In this document: positions 14,977-23,337 of the stretch, in pieces
Numbering within the stretch: the first letter of the stretch is position 1
Layout: every line of letters starts with the position of its first letter
NCBI GenBank assembly: GCA_965659595.1
Contig: CBFHWN010000022.1
Coordinates: 1-29,697 of the forward strand
Origin: Casp-actino8 sp965659595
Lineage (GTDB): Bacteria; Actinomycetota; Acidimicrobiia; Acidimicrobiales; Ilumatobacteraceae
Length of the DNA stretch: 29,697 nt
Direction of reading: 5' to 3'
The notes under the pieces: model-generated
What the model saw: only the letters and a program-made list of their open reading frames with translations
What the model was told of the DNA's origin: nothing
The model's database searches: none
Translations under genes and position numbers: made by a program

Positions 14977-16182
14977 ATGGAGTTTCGCCGGATCACCAAT
15001 CTCCCGCCGTACGTATTCACGATCATCAACAATCTGAAGATCGAGGCTCGTCGCAACGGTGTCGACGTCGTCGATCTCGGCTTCGGCAATCCCGACATTC
15101 CGTCTCCGTCGATCGCTGTCGAGAAACTCGGTGAGTCGGCACGTATCGCGCGTAATCACCGGTACTCCATGTCGCGTGGACTGCCCAAGTTGCGCGAGGC
15201 GATCGCCGATCTCTACAAGCGCAAATGGAACGTCGATCTCGATGTTGAAACCGAGATCACCAACACGATCGGATCGAAAGAAGGCTTCAGCCATCTCATG
15301 TGGGTGCTGCTCGATCGCGGAGACGCGGCGATCGTTCCGAGTCCGAGTTACCCGATCCACATCTATGGCCCGCTGTTCGCCGGCGCCGACCTTCGGCAAG
15401 TGCCGATGCGCAGCCTTTCGGATCCGCGTGTGCAGACCGATTTCGAAGGCGACTTCTTCGATAATTTGACCACGGCGTACGAGGTCGGATGGCCGAAGCC
15501 TCGAGTTCTCGTCATCTCGTTCCCGCACAATCCGACCGGTTCGTGCGTCGATCTGCCGTTCATGCAGCGCGTCGTCGATTTCTGCCGCGAGCGCGACATG
15601 ATCGTGGTCCACGACTTCGCCTACGCCGACGTCGGTTTCGGCGGCTACCAGCCACCGTCCATTCTCCAGGCCGAAGGAGCCAAGGAGTGCGCAGTCGAGC
15701 TGTACTCGATGACGAAGTCGTTCTCGATGGCCGGCTGGCGAATCGCGTTTCTACTCGGAAATGCCGAGGTCGTTCAGGCACTCGTCAAGTTGAAGAGTTA
15801 CCTCGACTACGGAACGTTCCAGCCGATTCAGATCGCGGCCACGGTCACCATGAACGAGGCCGCCGACTACCCGGCTGAAGTCTGCTCGATCTACGAGAGT
15901 CGCCGAGACGCGCTCATCGACGGTCTGGCTCGAATCGGTTGGGACATTCCGAAGCCGCAGGGTTCAATGTTCGTGTGGGCACCAATTCCCGAACCGTATG
16001 CCGACATGTCATCGGTCGAGTTCTGTTCGCACCTGGTTCGTGAAAGCGAAGTGGCTCTCTCTCCGGGTGTCGGATTCGGACCCGGTGGTGAAGGTTTCGC
16101 CCGTTTCGCCCTCATCGAGAACGAACAGCGCATCGCGCAAGCCGTTCGCAACTTGAAAAGGGGTCTGCCCAAGCTGGGGTAG
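14977..16182 (+). CDS. alaC: AlaC-type class I aminotransferase
   Basis: PLP-dependent aminotransferase, probably alanine-forming (glutamate + pyruvate). Blocks I recognise from E. coli AlaC occur in order over the 401 residues: LPPYVF near the start, HRYSMSRGLPKLREAI, the IGSKEGFSHLMW segment, PSPSYPIHIYGP, FPHNPTG, VVHDFAYAD, the PLP lysine 247 in YSMTKSFSMAGWR, KSYLDYGTFQPIQ and a C-terminal LSPGVGFGPGGEGFARFALIEN. Homologues in actinobacteria are sometimes named LL-diaminopimelate aminotransferase, which this could also be. It is followed after 22 bases by an ACT-domain gene, suggesting amino-acid-responsive control. Confidence 0.87.
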   Translation: MEFRRITNLPPYVFTIINNLKIEARRNGVDVVDLGFGNPDIPSPSIAVEKLGESARIARNHRYSMSRGLPKLREAIADLYKRKWNVDLDVETEITNTIGSKEGFSHLMWVLLDRGDAAIVPSPSYPIHIYGPLFAGADLRQVPMRSLSDPRVQTDFEGDFFDNLTTAYEVGWPKPRVLVISFPHNPTGSCVDLPFMQRVVDFCRERDMIVVHDFAYADVGFGGYQPPSILQAEGAKECAVELYSMTKSFSMAGWRIAFLLGNAEVVQALVKLKSYLDYGTFQPIQIAATVTMNEAADYPAEVCSIYESRRDALIDGLARIGWDIPKPQGSMFVWAPIPEPYADMSSVEFCSHLVRESEVALSPGVGFGPGGEGFARFALIENEQRIAQAVRNLKRGLPKLG

Positions 16183-16204
16183 GCGATCCCGACATGGCCT
16201 CTCC

Positions 16205-16837
16205 ATGACCACCTCGTCGTACGTCGTACGACTCTGGCTTCCCGATCGACCGGGAACCCTCGGTCGAGTAGCCGCGGCCATCGGTCGGGCAGATGCCGAC
16301 GTGGTCGGTATCGAAATTCTCGAACGCGGTGCGGGTATGGCCATCGACGAGGTGACGGTTCAATTCGGCGACGTGACGACGATCGAGAAGATCGTGGCCG
16401 AGCTCTCGTTGGTCGACGGAGTGGCAGTCGAGGACGTCCATCAGGTCGAACACGGCCGACTAGATCCGAGCGTTCTCGCGCTCGAGGTGGTCTCGGGAGT
16501 CGTCTCGGCAGGCCCTCGGCGACTCGATGTGCTGTGTCGCGGTGTGCGGGACCTGCTCGAAGCCGACTGGGTGGCGGTGATCGACGTCGACGCCGGCTCG
16601 ATCGTGTCGCGCGACGGGAGCGTTCCCGATCCGGCGTGGCTCACGGCCTTCGTGGCCGGAACCGTTCACCTCCCGACGGCTTCGGAACACACTCCGTCCG
16701 ATGTGGTGTGGGCCCCGCTCGTCGGGACTGGCACAGTGGTCGCATCGGAGCGATCGGGCCGCGCCTTTCGCTCTCGTGAGCGTCAACAGATCGAACGAAT
16801 CGGTCGGGTGGTCGGCGTTCTTCAGTCGCCGTCGTGA
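16205..16837 (+). CDS. ACT domain-containing protein
   Basis: The 210-residue protein has an N-terminal ACT domain (about 5-75), recognisable from LWLPDRPGTLGRVAAAIGRADADVVGIE, where PDRPGTL is the ligand-binding loop. The second half (about 90-205) looks like a degenerate GAF-type sensor, with DLLEADWVAVIDVDAG and a closing helix rich in Arg/Gln. No DNA-binding or catalytic motif is visible. ACT domains bind amino acids, so an allosteric partner or sensor for the aminotransferase upstream is plausible but unproven. Its last 16 bases overlap the end of glpK on the other strand. Confidence 0.78.
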   Translation: MTTSSYVVRLWLPDRPGTLGRVAAAIGRADADVVGIEILERGAGMAIDEVTVQFGDVTTIEKIVAELSLVDGVAVEDVHQVEHGRLDPSVLALEVVSGVVSAGPRRLDVLCRGVRDLLEADWVAVIDVDAGSIVSRDGSVPDPAWLTAFVAGTVHLPTASEHTPSDVVWAPLVGTGTVVASERSGRAFRSRERQQIERIGRVVGVLQSPS

Positions 16838-18324
16838 GCCCAATGGAGCGAACGCTCGACAGCGCGCTTCCAGGTGGCGTAATGAGCATCGGCCAGGATT
16901 CGTTCGATGGAGTCGGGGTCGTGCGGTTCGACGAGGACATCAGTGGTCCAACGTGACTCGATAGCGGCCAAATCAGGCCATACCCCCTCCGCGAGTCCGG
17001 CGAGAAAGGCGGCACCGAGGGAGGTCGTCTCCTGATCGGAGGGCCGTCGGACGGGGATGCCGAGTTGATCGGCTTGGAGGCGCAACAAGAGATCCATCGC
17101 CGAAGCACCTCCGTCGACGCGCAGTTCGGCGAGCTCGACTCCGCTCGCCTCGACCATGGCCTCCACTGCATCACGTGTCTGAAGTGCCATGGCGTCGACG
17201 ACGGCTCGGGCCACGTGGGCGCGCGTGGTGCCGCGAGTGATCCCGAGGACCGTGCCGCGCGCGTACGGGTCCCACCACGGACTCCCGAGGCCGGTGAAGG
17301 CCGGTACGATCACGACACCTCCGGCATCGTCGACGGTCGCGGCAAGAGGTCCGATGTCGGATGATGACTCGATGATGCCGAGTCCGTCGCGAAGCCACTG
17401 CACGGCGGCGCCGGTCACGAAAATCGCTCCTTCGAGCGCATACGTCGTGGTGACTGTGCCGTCGGCGCCGTGCAACGTCCACGCAACGGTGGTGAGCAGG
17501 CCGTCGCACGGAGCTGGGCACGTCTCACCCACATTCATGAGGACGAAGCTGCCGGTGCCGTAGGTGTTCTTGGCCATTCCGGGTCGCAAGCAAGCCTGAC
17601 CAAAGAGCGCACTTTGTTGATCGCCGGCGACACCGGAGATCGGTATGCCGCGAGGAATCTCGTCGCAGTCGGTGACTCCCCATCGTTCGCTCGACGCGCG
17701 CACGTCGGCGAGACACGAGCGGGGCACTCCGAGAACCTCGCACATCTCGTCGCTCCACGACATGGTCCTGATGTCGAACAACATCGTGCGACTGGCGTTG
17801 GACGGATCGGTGGCGAACACATCACCTGCCGTGAGTTTCCAGACGATCCAGGAGTCGATGGTTCCGAAGACGACGTCGGATCGAGCGTCGACCGCGTTGT
17901 CGAGAAGCCATCGGATCTTGGTTCCCGAGAAGTACGGATCAAGGACGAGTCCGGTCGTGCGACGAATGTTCGGGAGGTGGCCGGCTTCGGCGAGTCGTGA
18001 ACATTCGTCCGCAGTGCGACGATCTTGCCAGACGATGGCGTGTCCCACGGGGTGGCTGTCGCGTCGGTTCCAGGCCACGACGGTTTCACGTTGGTTGGTG
18101 ATGCCGATGGCGACTGGTGAACCCAGTTCGTCGATCACGTCGCGCATCGTGGTCACGAGCGCCGACCAGATCTCGTCGGCATCGTGCTCGACCCAGCCCG
18201 GGCGAGGGAAGTGCTGGGTGAATTCTCGGTATGAGGCGCGTCCCGGACGACCATCGGCGAACACGGCTCGACTTCTCACACCGGTCGTCCCGGCGTCGAT
18301 CGCAAGCACGTAGTCGAGGGGCAC
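16822..18324 (-). CDS. glpK: Glycerol kinase
   Basis: FGGY-family kinase that makes sn-glycerol 3-phosphate from glycerol and ATP. The 500-residue product matches family length. Motifs in order: LAIDAGTTGVRS (E. coli has DQGTTS), the glycerol-contacting NQRETVVAW and VWQDRRT, GTIDSWIVWKLT, the catalytic-Asp loop SGVAGDQQSALFGQ, the phosphate loop YGTGSF, PAFTGLGSPWWDPYARG and RVDGGAS near the end. The GTG at 18324 is chosen because it starts one base after the upstream gene's stop and gives the normal N-terminus. No glpF or glpD is adjacent. It is convergent with the ACT gene, overlapping by 16 bases. Confidence 0.95.
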   Translation of the reverse strand: MPLDYVLAIDAGTTGVRSRAVFADGRPGRASYREFTQHFPRPGWVEHDADEIWSALVTTMRDVIDELGSPVAIGITNQRETVVAWNRRDSHPVGHAIVWQDRRTADECSRLAEAGHLPNIRRTTGLVLDPYFSGTKIRWLLDNAVDARSDVVFGTIDSWIVWKLTAGDVFATDPSNASRTMLFDIRTMSWSDEMCEVLGVPRSCLADVRASSERWGVTDCDEIPRGIPISGVAGDQQSALFGQACLRPGMAKNTYGTGSFVLMNVGETCPAPCDGLLTTVAWTLHGADGTVTTTYALEGAIFVTGAAVQWLRDGLGIIESSSDIGPLAATVDDAGGVVIVPAFTGLGSPWWDPYARGTVLGITRGTTRAHVARAVVDAMALQTRDAVEAMVEASGVELAELRVDGGASAMDLLLRLQADQLGIPVRRPSDQETTSLGAAFLAGLAEGVWPDLAAIESRWTTDVLVEPHDPDSIERILADAHYATWKRAVERSLHWAHDGD

Positions 18325-18325
18325 G

Positions 18326-18688
18326 TCAGCGGCGCTTCTTCTTGCGTGATCCGGTTGGGCGATGTTGCGAGGGGCCGGTCGACGTACGACTGGTCGGCGC
18401 CGGACGTCGAGCGGAGGGTGGGCGATCCTGGCTCGACGACGACGGTGTGGAAGGCCGTCGCGTCTCGCGACGGAGATCGCCGAACGTCTTGCGCTGATAG
18501 CCGAACTTCGCGAGGACGCCTCCGAAACCGAGGTACAGGGGATAGGAGGCCGCCAAGCCGAGTACCGAGGCACCGGTCACCGTCTCGCGGAAGAGCACCG
18601 TGAAGGCGACAATCATCACGACGGCGTACACGAGCCACTCTCGTGACAAACGCCTCCACGGAACGGGTCTGTTCGCATCCCAGGCCAT
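18326..18688 (-). CDS. Two-helix membrane protein with long basic tail
   Basis: A 120-residue protein of no family I recognise. After a short head (MAWDANRPVPWRRLSREW) come two hydrophobic helices, about 19-36 and 40-60. A cytosolic tail of roughly 55 residues follows, made almost only of Arg, Ser, Pro and Thr and ending in KKKRR. The tail is predicted to be disordered and strongly positive, suited to binding nucleic acid or acidic lipid. The ATG at 18688 was preferred to longer starts, which overlap the divergent phosphofructokinase gene. glpK starts one base after its stop, so the two should be co-translated. Confidence 0.7.
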   Translation of the reverse strand: MAWDANRPVPWRRLSREWLVYAVVMIVAFTVLFRETVTGASVLGLAASYPLYLGFGGVLAKFGYQRKTFGDLRRETRRPSTPSSSSQDRPPSARRPAPTSRTSTGPSQHRPTGSRKKKRR

Positions 18689-18706
18689 GGCCCCATTCTT
18701 CACCTT

Positions 18707-18712
18707 TAGGCT
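18707..18712 (+). promoter_or_regulatory. Leaderless-type -10 box (TAGGCT) of the phosphofructokinase gene
   Basis: TAGGCT lies 6 bases before the ATG at 18719, in a 30-base divergent gap. On the other strand a weaker AAGAAT (18695-18700) lies 6 bases before the membrane-protein ATG. GGAAG just before the ATG could be a weak ribosome-binding site. Confidence 0.45.
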
Positions 18713-18718
18713 GGAAGC

Positions 18719-19753
18719 ATGCGCATCGGGGTGCTGACCGGGGGTGGTGACTGTCCGGGACTGAACGGTGCCATCCGAGCGATCGTTCGCAAGGCCGAGT
18801 CGGTACACGACGACGAGATCCTCGGCTTCATCGACTCGTGGGACGGTGTGATGGAGCAGAGGTATCTCCGGCTCGACGTCTCATCGATGCGCGGACTCCT
18901 GCCGAAGGGCGGCACGGTTCTTGGAACTCGGCGCGGCAGTCCCTACGACCACGACAACGGTCTCGATCGGGTTCGCGACTCCTTCGCGGCGCTCGAACTC
19001 GACGCGCTCGTCGTGATCGGCGGCAACGGTTCGCTCACGGTCGCGTCCATGTTGCACCGCGACCTCGACCTCCCGGTAATAGGTGTTCCGAAGACCATCG
19101 ACAACGACATCGCCGAAACCGACGTGTCCTTCGGCTTTCACACGGCCGTTCAGATCGCAACCGATGCGATCGATCGACTGCACACCACCGCCGAGAGCCA
19201 CAACCGGGTGATGGTCGTCGAAGTCATGGGGCGTGAAGCGGGTTGGATAGCCGCCTACGCCGGAATCGCCGGTGGTGCGACCGTTGTGCTGGTACCCGAA
19301 GAGCCCTTCGACATCGGCGAAGTCTGCGAGATCGTCGAACGTCGCCACTATCGCGGTCGGTACGCGTCGATCGTGGTGGTGGCCGAAGGTGCTCGACCGA
19401 TCGATGGGACGATGCCCGAACCGGAGTACGCACGCGACCACCTCGGTCGCCCCCGTCTCGGAGGAGTGTCGGTGAGTATCGCCGGAGAGATCGAACGACG
19501 AACCGGGTTCGACGCACGAGTCGTGCAGATCGGCCACGTGCAACGAGGAGGAACCCCGACTGCGTACGACCGCATTCTCGCCACGCGTTACGGACTCGCA
19601 GCCGTCGACGCAGTACACGACGCGGACTGGGGTCGTATGGTCGCACTACGGGGGACCGACATCGTTCGCGTTCCGTTGTCCGATGTGGTGGGCCGAACGC
19701 GAACCGTCGATCTCGCGCTGCTCCACGACGTGGCGCAGGTGTTCTACGGCTGA
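18719..19753 (+). CDS. pfkA: 6-phosphofructokinase, group III (mixed-substrate type)
   Basis: Phosphorylates fructose 6-phosphate to fructose 1,6-bisphosphate. The 344-residue product has LTGGGDCPGLNGAIR at the N-terminus, GVPKTIDNDIAETD, a family block reading IDRLHTTAESHNRVMVVEVMG, VVLVPEEPFDI and HVQRGGTPTAYDR. Gly104 normally marks ATP users and Lys125 (the E. coli position 124) marks the mixed ATP/pyrophosphate clade. Residue 103, usually Asp or Glu, is Asn here (GGNGS). ATP is the likelier donor, but this is not certain. It is convergent with the GerMN gene (15-base gap). Confidence 0.9.
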   Translation: MRIGVLTGGGDCPGLNGAIRAIVRKAESVHDDEILGFIDSWDGVMEQRYLRLDVSSMRGLLPKGGTVLGTRRGSPYDHDNGLDRVRDSFAALELDALVVIGGNGSLTVASMLHRDLDLPVIGVPKTIDNDIAETDVSFGFHTAVQIATDAIDRLHTTAESHNRVMVVEVMGREAGWIAAYAGIAGGATVVLVPEEPFDIGEVCEIVERRHYRGRYASIVVVAEGARPIDGTMPEPEYARDHLGRPRLGGVSVSIAGEIERRTGFDARVVQIGHVQRGGTPTAYDRILATRYGLAAVDAVHDADWGRMVALRGTDIVRVPLSDVVGRTRTVDLALLHDVAQVFYG

Positions 19754-19768
19754 CCGATCGGCTGCCCG

Positions 19769-20395
19769 TCAACTCGACGGCAGGACGTATCCCGGGTAGG
19801 ACGGTTGGCTGGACGCTGCTCGACCTGGGTAGTCGTACGCCGTGAGCGGGTCGGCGGTCAGACTTCCGTCACCTCGGGGCCAGTCCTGGGCGCGTCCGTC
19901 GACCGTGATGTCGATTCGCTCCACGCCGTTCACTTCTCCGAGTGAGAAGACGATCTGAGCGAGGGCTGAGACCAGATCATCGCCGGTCGAGTCGAGAATG
20001 TCATTCGAGACATCGACGCGAACCATGTCGGTGGCGATATAACGCGCGTCGAGAAGGGTGGTGCCGAGTGGAAGTGCGGTGCCGATTCCATCTTCTTGCT
20101 CTTCGTCGGTGGGACCACCGAGAAGCGCGACGACGACGTCGCCCGGATCGTTCGAGATCTGGCGTGCCACCGCCACCAGTAGCGGACGACCTGTTTCGTC
20201 GGTGCGTTCGAGATAGACGCGGCCGGTTCCCGAGCTCACGAGTTCGGTGGTGAGCTCCACGAGGGGTCGTTGGTCCTCGTCGGCAATGAGACGAGGAGTG
20301 CTGTCGGCGCCGAGGCCGCAACTGCTCGTATGAATCATCACCACTGCCGAGATCACGGAACGGATCACGACGGATCGGAGGGCGACGCCACGCAT
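19769..20395 (-). CDS. GerMN-domain lipoprotein, LpqB-like
   Basis: The 208-residue secreted protein starts with a hydrophobic leader (about 5-24) ending in TSSC, a borderline lipobox since -3 is Thr rather than Leu/Val. It then has a GerMN-type domain (about 40-175): VYLERTDETGRPLLVAVAR, VVALLGGPTDEEQEDGIGTALPLGTTLLDARY and LAQIVFSLGEVNGVERIDITVDG. It sits directly behind the sensor kinase with one base between, the place LpqB takes in the MtrA-MtrB-LpqB cassette. LpqB of mycobacteria is much longer and ends in a beta-propeller, absent here. It probably modulates the kinase from outside the membrane. Confidence 0.8.
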   Translation of the reverse strand: MRGVALRSVVIRSVISAVVMIHTSSCGLGADSTPRLIADEDQRPLVELTTELVSSGTGRVYLERTDETGRPLLVAVARQISNDPGDVVVALLGGPTDEEQEDGIGTALPLGTTLLDARYIATDMVRVDVSNDILDSTGDDLVSALAQIVFSLGEVNGVERIDITVDGRAQDWPRGDGSLTADPLTAYDYPGRAASSQPSYPGYVLPSS

Positions 20396-20396
20396 A

Positions 20397-21803
20397 TCAG
20401 AATCTCTCCACGGGGAGTTCGATGACGAACGACGCCCCTTCGGCTCCGTCGTGTCGGTCTTCGACCCAGACTCGACCTCCGTGCAGCTTCACGTGTTCGT
20501 CGACGAGCGCCAGGCCGAGCCCTGCCCCCTCGGAGCCACTCCGGCGTCCGGCGGTGGCACCACGAGCGAAACGCTCGAACACGAGCGAACGTTCTTCGGG
20601 CGGGACACCGGGACCGTGATCGTCGACGGTGATCCAGATCGTTCCGTTGGAGGGATCGGCGTCGGGGACGAACACCGAGACATCGAGGTCGGTTCCGGCG
20701 TGCAAGCGGCCGTTGTCGACGAGGTTCGCGATCACGCGCGCCAATCGACGCCGGTCGCCGCGAATGATCGCTGATTCGGCGTCGGCCGACACTCGAACGG
20801 GTGTGCGGGGTGCACTGCTGACGGCGACGGCATGCCGAACGAACTCGGCCACCGGAAGATCTTCCACGTGGAGGCGAATGGCACCGGCGTCGAAACGCGA
20901 GATCTCGAGTAGGTCTTCGACGAGGCCTTGGAAACGCTCGACGTCGGCCACCAACAGGTCGAGGGCCGCCTGCGCGCGATCGGGCATCTCGTCGCGACGC
21001 GACGTCATCACCTCGACACTCGCCGACAGGGTCATGAGTGGGGAACGAAGTTCATGGCTCACATCGGACGCGAATCGAGCGTCGCGCTCGACGCGTGTCT
21101 GCAAAGTGGCTGCCATGTCGTTGAACGATCTGGTGAGGGCAGCGAGATCGGGGTCGTCGGTGGGTTCGAGTCTGGTCTCGAGTCGCCCTCCGGCGATGGC
21201 TTGCGCGGCCTGGCTCGCGGCGGCCAGTGGCCGAACGGCACGCGAGGCCGAGATGGCACCGAGAACCATGCCGAGCAAGGTGGTGATGGCGGCGGCGAAC
21301 ATCAAGGCGACACCAACGCTACGGAGCGTGCTCGACACGTCGTCGAACGAGACGAAGTCGAAATAGGCGCCGTCGACATCGGGTAGGGGCACGCCGACGG
21401 CCACCACGAGAGTCGAGCCGACTTGGATCCGCATGATGGCTGGGCGGCCGTCGGTCAGGACGGTGTCGAGAAGATCGTTCGGCACTTGCGACGACGAGAA
21501 GCGGGCGTCGGTCGCGGTCCACGTGCCTCGGAAGTAGAGGAGGGGTCGGTCGGCTCCGAGCCGATCCAGCACCGCTTGTATGTTGCTCGGGGTCGAGCGC
21601 AGATCGCTCGTCAGGCGGGTGGCCGCATCGTACGCCTGGTTGACGGCGCTCGACTCGCGTTCATCGACCAGGTTCGTGCGCGTGAAGCTGTACGTGGCAA
21701 GGGCCAGGAAAGCCGAGAGAGCCAGACTCCCGAGGCCGAACGTGGCGAGGATGCGAGTTCGAAGACCTACTCCGAATCGTCGACGTGTCCGAGTGGCTTC
21801 CAC
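20397..21803 (-). CDS. Sensor histidine kinase, MtrB-like
   Basis: Membrane sensor kinase that would phosphorylate the adjacent regulator. The 468-residue product has one transmembrane helix at about 17-40, an extracytoplasmic domain of about 120 residues, a second helix at about 162-186, a HAMP linker (about 187-240), the H-box SDVSHELRSPL with His250, the N-box NLVDN, and G-boxes DHGPGVP, FERF and GAGLGLALV. The GTG start follows the regulator stop by one base. The GerMN lipoprotein follows at once, giving the regulator-kinase-lipoprotein order of MtrA-MtrB-LpqB. Signal unknown; in mycobacteria and Streptomyces the system governs envelope and division. Confidence 0.9.
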   Translation of the reverse strand: MEATRTRRRFGVGLRTRILATFGLGSLALSAFLALATYSFTRTNLVDERESSAVNQAYDAATRLTSDLRSTPSNIQAVLDRLGADRPLLYFRGTWTATDARFSSSQVPNDLLDTVLTDGRPAIMRIQVGSTLVVAVGVPLPDVDGAYFDFVSFDDVSSTLRSVGVALMFAAAITTLLGMVLGAISASRAVRPLAAASQAAQAIAGGRLETRLEPTDDPDLAALTRSFNDMAATLQTRVERDARFASDVSHELRSPLMTLSASVEVMTSRRDEMPDRAQAALDLLVADVERFQGLVEDLLEISRFDAGAIRLHVEDLPVAEFVRHAVAVSSAPRTPVRVSADAESAIIRGDRRRLARVIANLVDNGRLHAGTDLDVSVFVPDADPSNGTIWITVDDHGPGVPPEERSLVFERFARGATAGRRSGSEGAGLGLALVDEHVKLHGGRVWVEDRHDGAEGASFVIELPVERF

Positions 21804-21804
21804 C

Positions 21805-22485
21805 TCAGGCCTGGAGTCGATAGCCGAGTCCGCGAACCGTCACGACGTGGCGAGGATTGGCTGAGTCGATCTCGACCTTGGTTCGTAGACGGCGGATGTG
21901 GACGTCGACGAGTCGTCCGTCACCGAAGTACCCGTACCCCCAGACGTGATCGAGCAATTCCTCGCGGCTGAAGACGCGACCAGGATTCTCCGCGAGTTCG
22001 CACAACAGTCGGAATTCAGTCTTCGTGAGATGAATCTCCTCGCCGGAACGAACGACTTTGCCTTCGTCGGGCACGATCTCGAGATCGCCGAAGACGAGCC
22101 GCGGGTGCGCTGGATTCGCCGGCCGGGCACGACGTAGGAGGGCGCGAATTCGCGCCGACAACTCTTTCGGAGCGAAGGGCTTCGTGAGATAGTCGTCGGC
22201 TCCGGCCTCGAGACCGGCGACCACGTCGTGGGTGTCGGCGCGGGCCGTGACCATCACGATCGGTACGTCGCTCGTGCGGCGCAGGGTCCGACACAGTTCG
22301 AATCCGTCGATCCCGGGCAGCATGATGTCGATCAGCACCACGTCGGCCGGTTGACGCAAAAAGATCGTCACGGCCTCTTCGCCACTGGCCGCTTCGTCGA
22401 CCAGCCAACCCTCGTCTTCGAGTGCGAGCTTGACCGCCGTACGGATTCTTTCGTCGTCCTCGACGGCGAGGATTCGAGTTCCCAC
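21805..22485 (-). CDS. OmpR/PhoB-family response regulator, MtrA-like
   Basis: A 226-residue two-domain regulator. The receiver domain has the acidic pocket EDD at 9-11, phospho-acceptor Asp53 in VLIDIMLPG, Thr in MVTARAD and Lys in YLTKPF. The C-terminal winged helix shows LTKTEFRLLCELAENPGRVFSREELL, VWGYGYFGDGRLVDVHIRRLRTKVE and VRGLGYRL. The TARADTHDVVAGLEAGADDYLTKPF segment resembles MtrA. The GTG start has a CAACAT hexamer 6 bases upstream and no Shine-Dalgarno sequence. It is first in the three-gene cassette with the kinase and GerMN lipoprotein. Target genes are not visible here. Confidence 0.92.
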   Translation of the reverse strand: MGTRILAVEDDERIRTAVKLALEDEGWLVDEAASGEEAVTIFLRQPADVVLIDIMLPGIDGFELCRTLRRTSDVPIVMVTARADTHDVVAGLEAGADDYLTKPFAPKELSARIRALLRRARPANPAHPRLVFGDLEIVPDEGKVVRSGEEIHLTKTEFRLLCELAENPGRVFSREELLDHVWGYGYFGDGRLVDVHIRRLRTKVEIDSANPRHVVTVRGLGYRLQA

Positions 22486-22530
22486 GTCTCTATGTTGCCG
22501 GAAAACGAGGGGGTTTCGCGCCTTCGCCGT

Positions 22531-23337
22531 TCACACTGTGCGAGACGGGTCGGCCAGTAAGCCGACCATCGCACGGTGAATTCCGGGTGCCGACGCCAAG
22601 ATCTGCCCGGTGTGGGCCGGTCCGCCGTCGAAATCGGTCACGAGAGCCCCGGCTTCCTCGGCCACGAGCGATCCGGCCGCGACGTCCCACGGTCGAAGGT
22701 TCTCCTCGAAATAGGCATCGAGTCGGCCGTCGGCGACGAAGCACAGATCGGGGGCCGCGGCGCCGAGCCGTCGGATGTCGCGTACGCGATCGACGAGCGA
22801 TGCGAGGCGTCGTCCTTGACGGGCGCGTTCGTCGGCGTGGTACGAAAAGCCGGTGCCCACAAGCGCCTTTTCGGGTTCGGTGGTCGACGAGCAACGCAGG
22901 CGCCGACCCCCGAGCCAAGCGCCGGCACCACGTGCAGCGACGAAGAGTTCGCGACTGGCTGGGAGATAGACCGCCCCAGCGATGGACCGCCCGTCATACG
23001 TGGCGGCGATCGACACGGCGAAGCCGGCGAGGCCGTACATGAAATTGGTGGTTCCGTCGATCGGGTCGATCACCCAGACGATTCCGGTCTCGGAGTCGCG
23101 GGCACTTCCTTCTTCGGCCATCAGTCCATCATGGGGTCGTCGTTCCGATATGTCGCGAACGATGAGCGATTCGGACCGTCCGTCCCACCAGGTGACCATG
23201 TCGGTCGGTGTCGACTTCGTCTCCACGTCGACGGGTCCGAGTCGACGCCCGAGGAGAACGGTGTCTCCGGCTCGTCGGGCGACTCCGGCCGCCACGTTCA
23301 TGAGCGCGACGGCATCGGCGGGTGGATTCACGATCAT
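22531..23337 (-). CDS. Inositol monophosphatase-family phosphatase
   Basis: A 268-residue Mg2+-dependent, Li+-sensitive-type phosphatase. The metal-binding signature WVIDPIDGTTNF lies near residue 84, the second motif in RPWDVAAGSLVAEEAG near residue 210, and the EEG metal ligand near 68. Possible substrates are myo-inositol 1-phosphate (for phosphatidylinositol, needed by the PimB'-like enzyme in this window), fructose 1,6-bisphosphate or histidinol phosphate; the sequence does not decide. The ATG overlaps the stop of the upstream membrane protein (ATGA). It is followed 45 bases later by the response regulator. Confidence 0.87.
   Translation of the reverse strand: MIVNPPADAVALMNVAAGVARRAGDTVLLGRRLGPVDVETKSTPTDMVTWWDGRSESLIVRDISERRPHDGLMAEEGSARDSETGIVWVIDPIDGTTNFMYGLAGFAVSIAATYDGRSIAGAVYLPASRELFVAARGAGAWLGGRRLRCSSTTEPEKALVGTGFSYHADERARQGRRLASLVDRVRDIRRLGAAAPDLCFVADGRLDAYFEENLRPWDVAAGSLVAEEAGALVTDFDGGPAHTGQILASAPGIHRAMVGLLADPSRTV

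Noticed and set aside
16194..16208. Five-codon leader ORF (MASP, stop) overlapping the ACT-gene start
   Set aside because: It is in the right place for a coupling peptide, but too short to distinguish from chance and without a regulatory hairpin.
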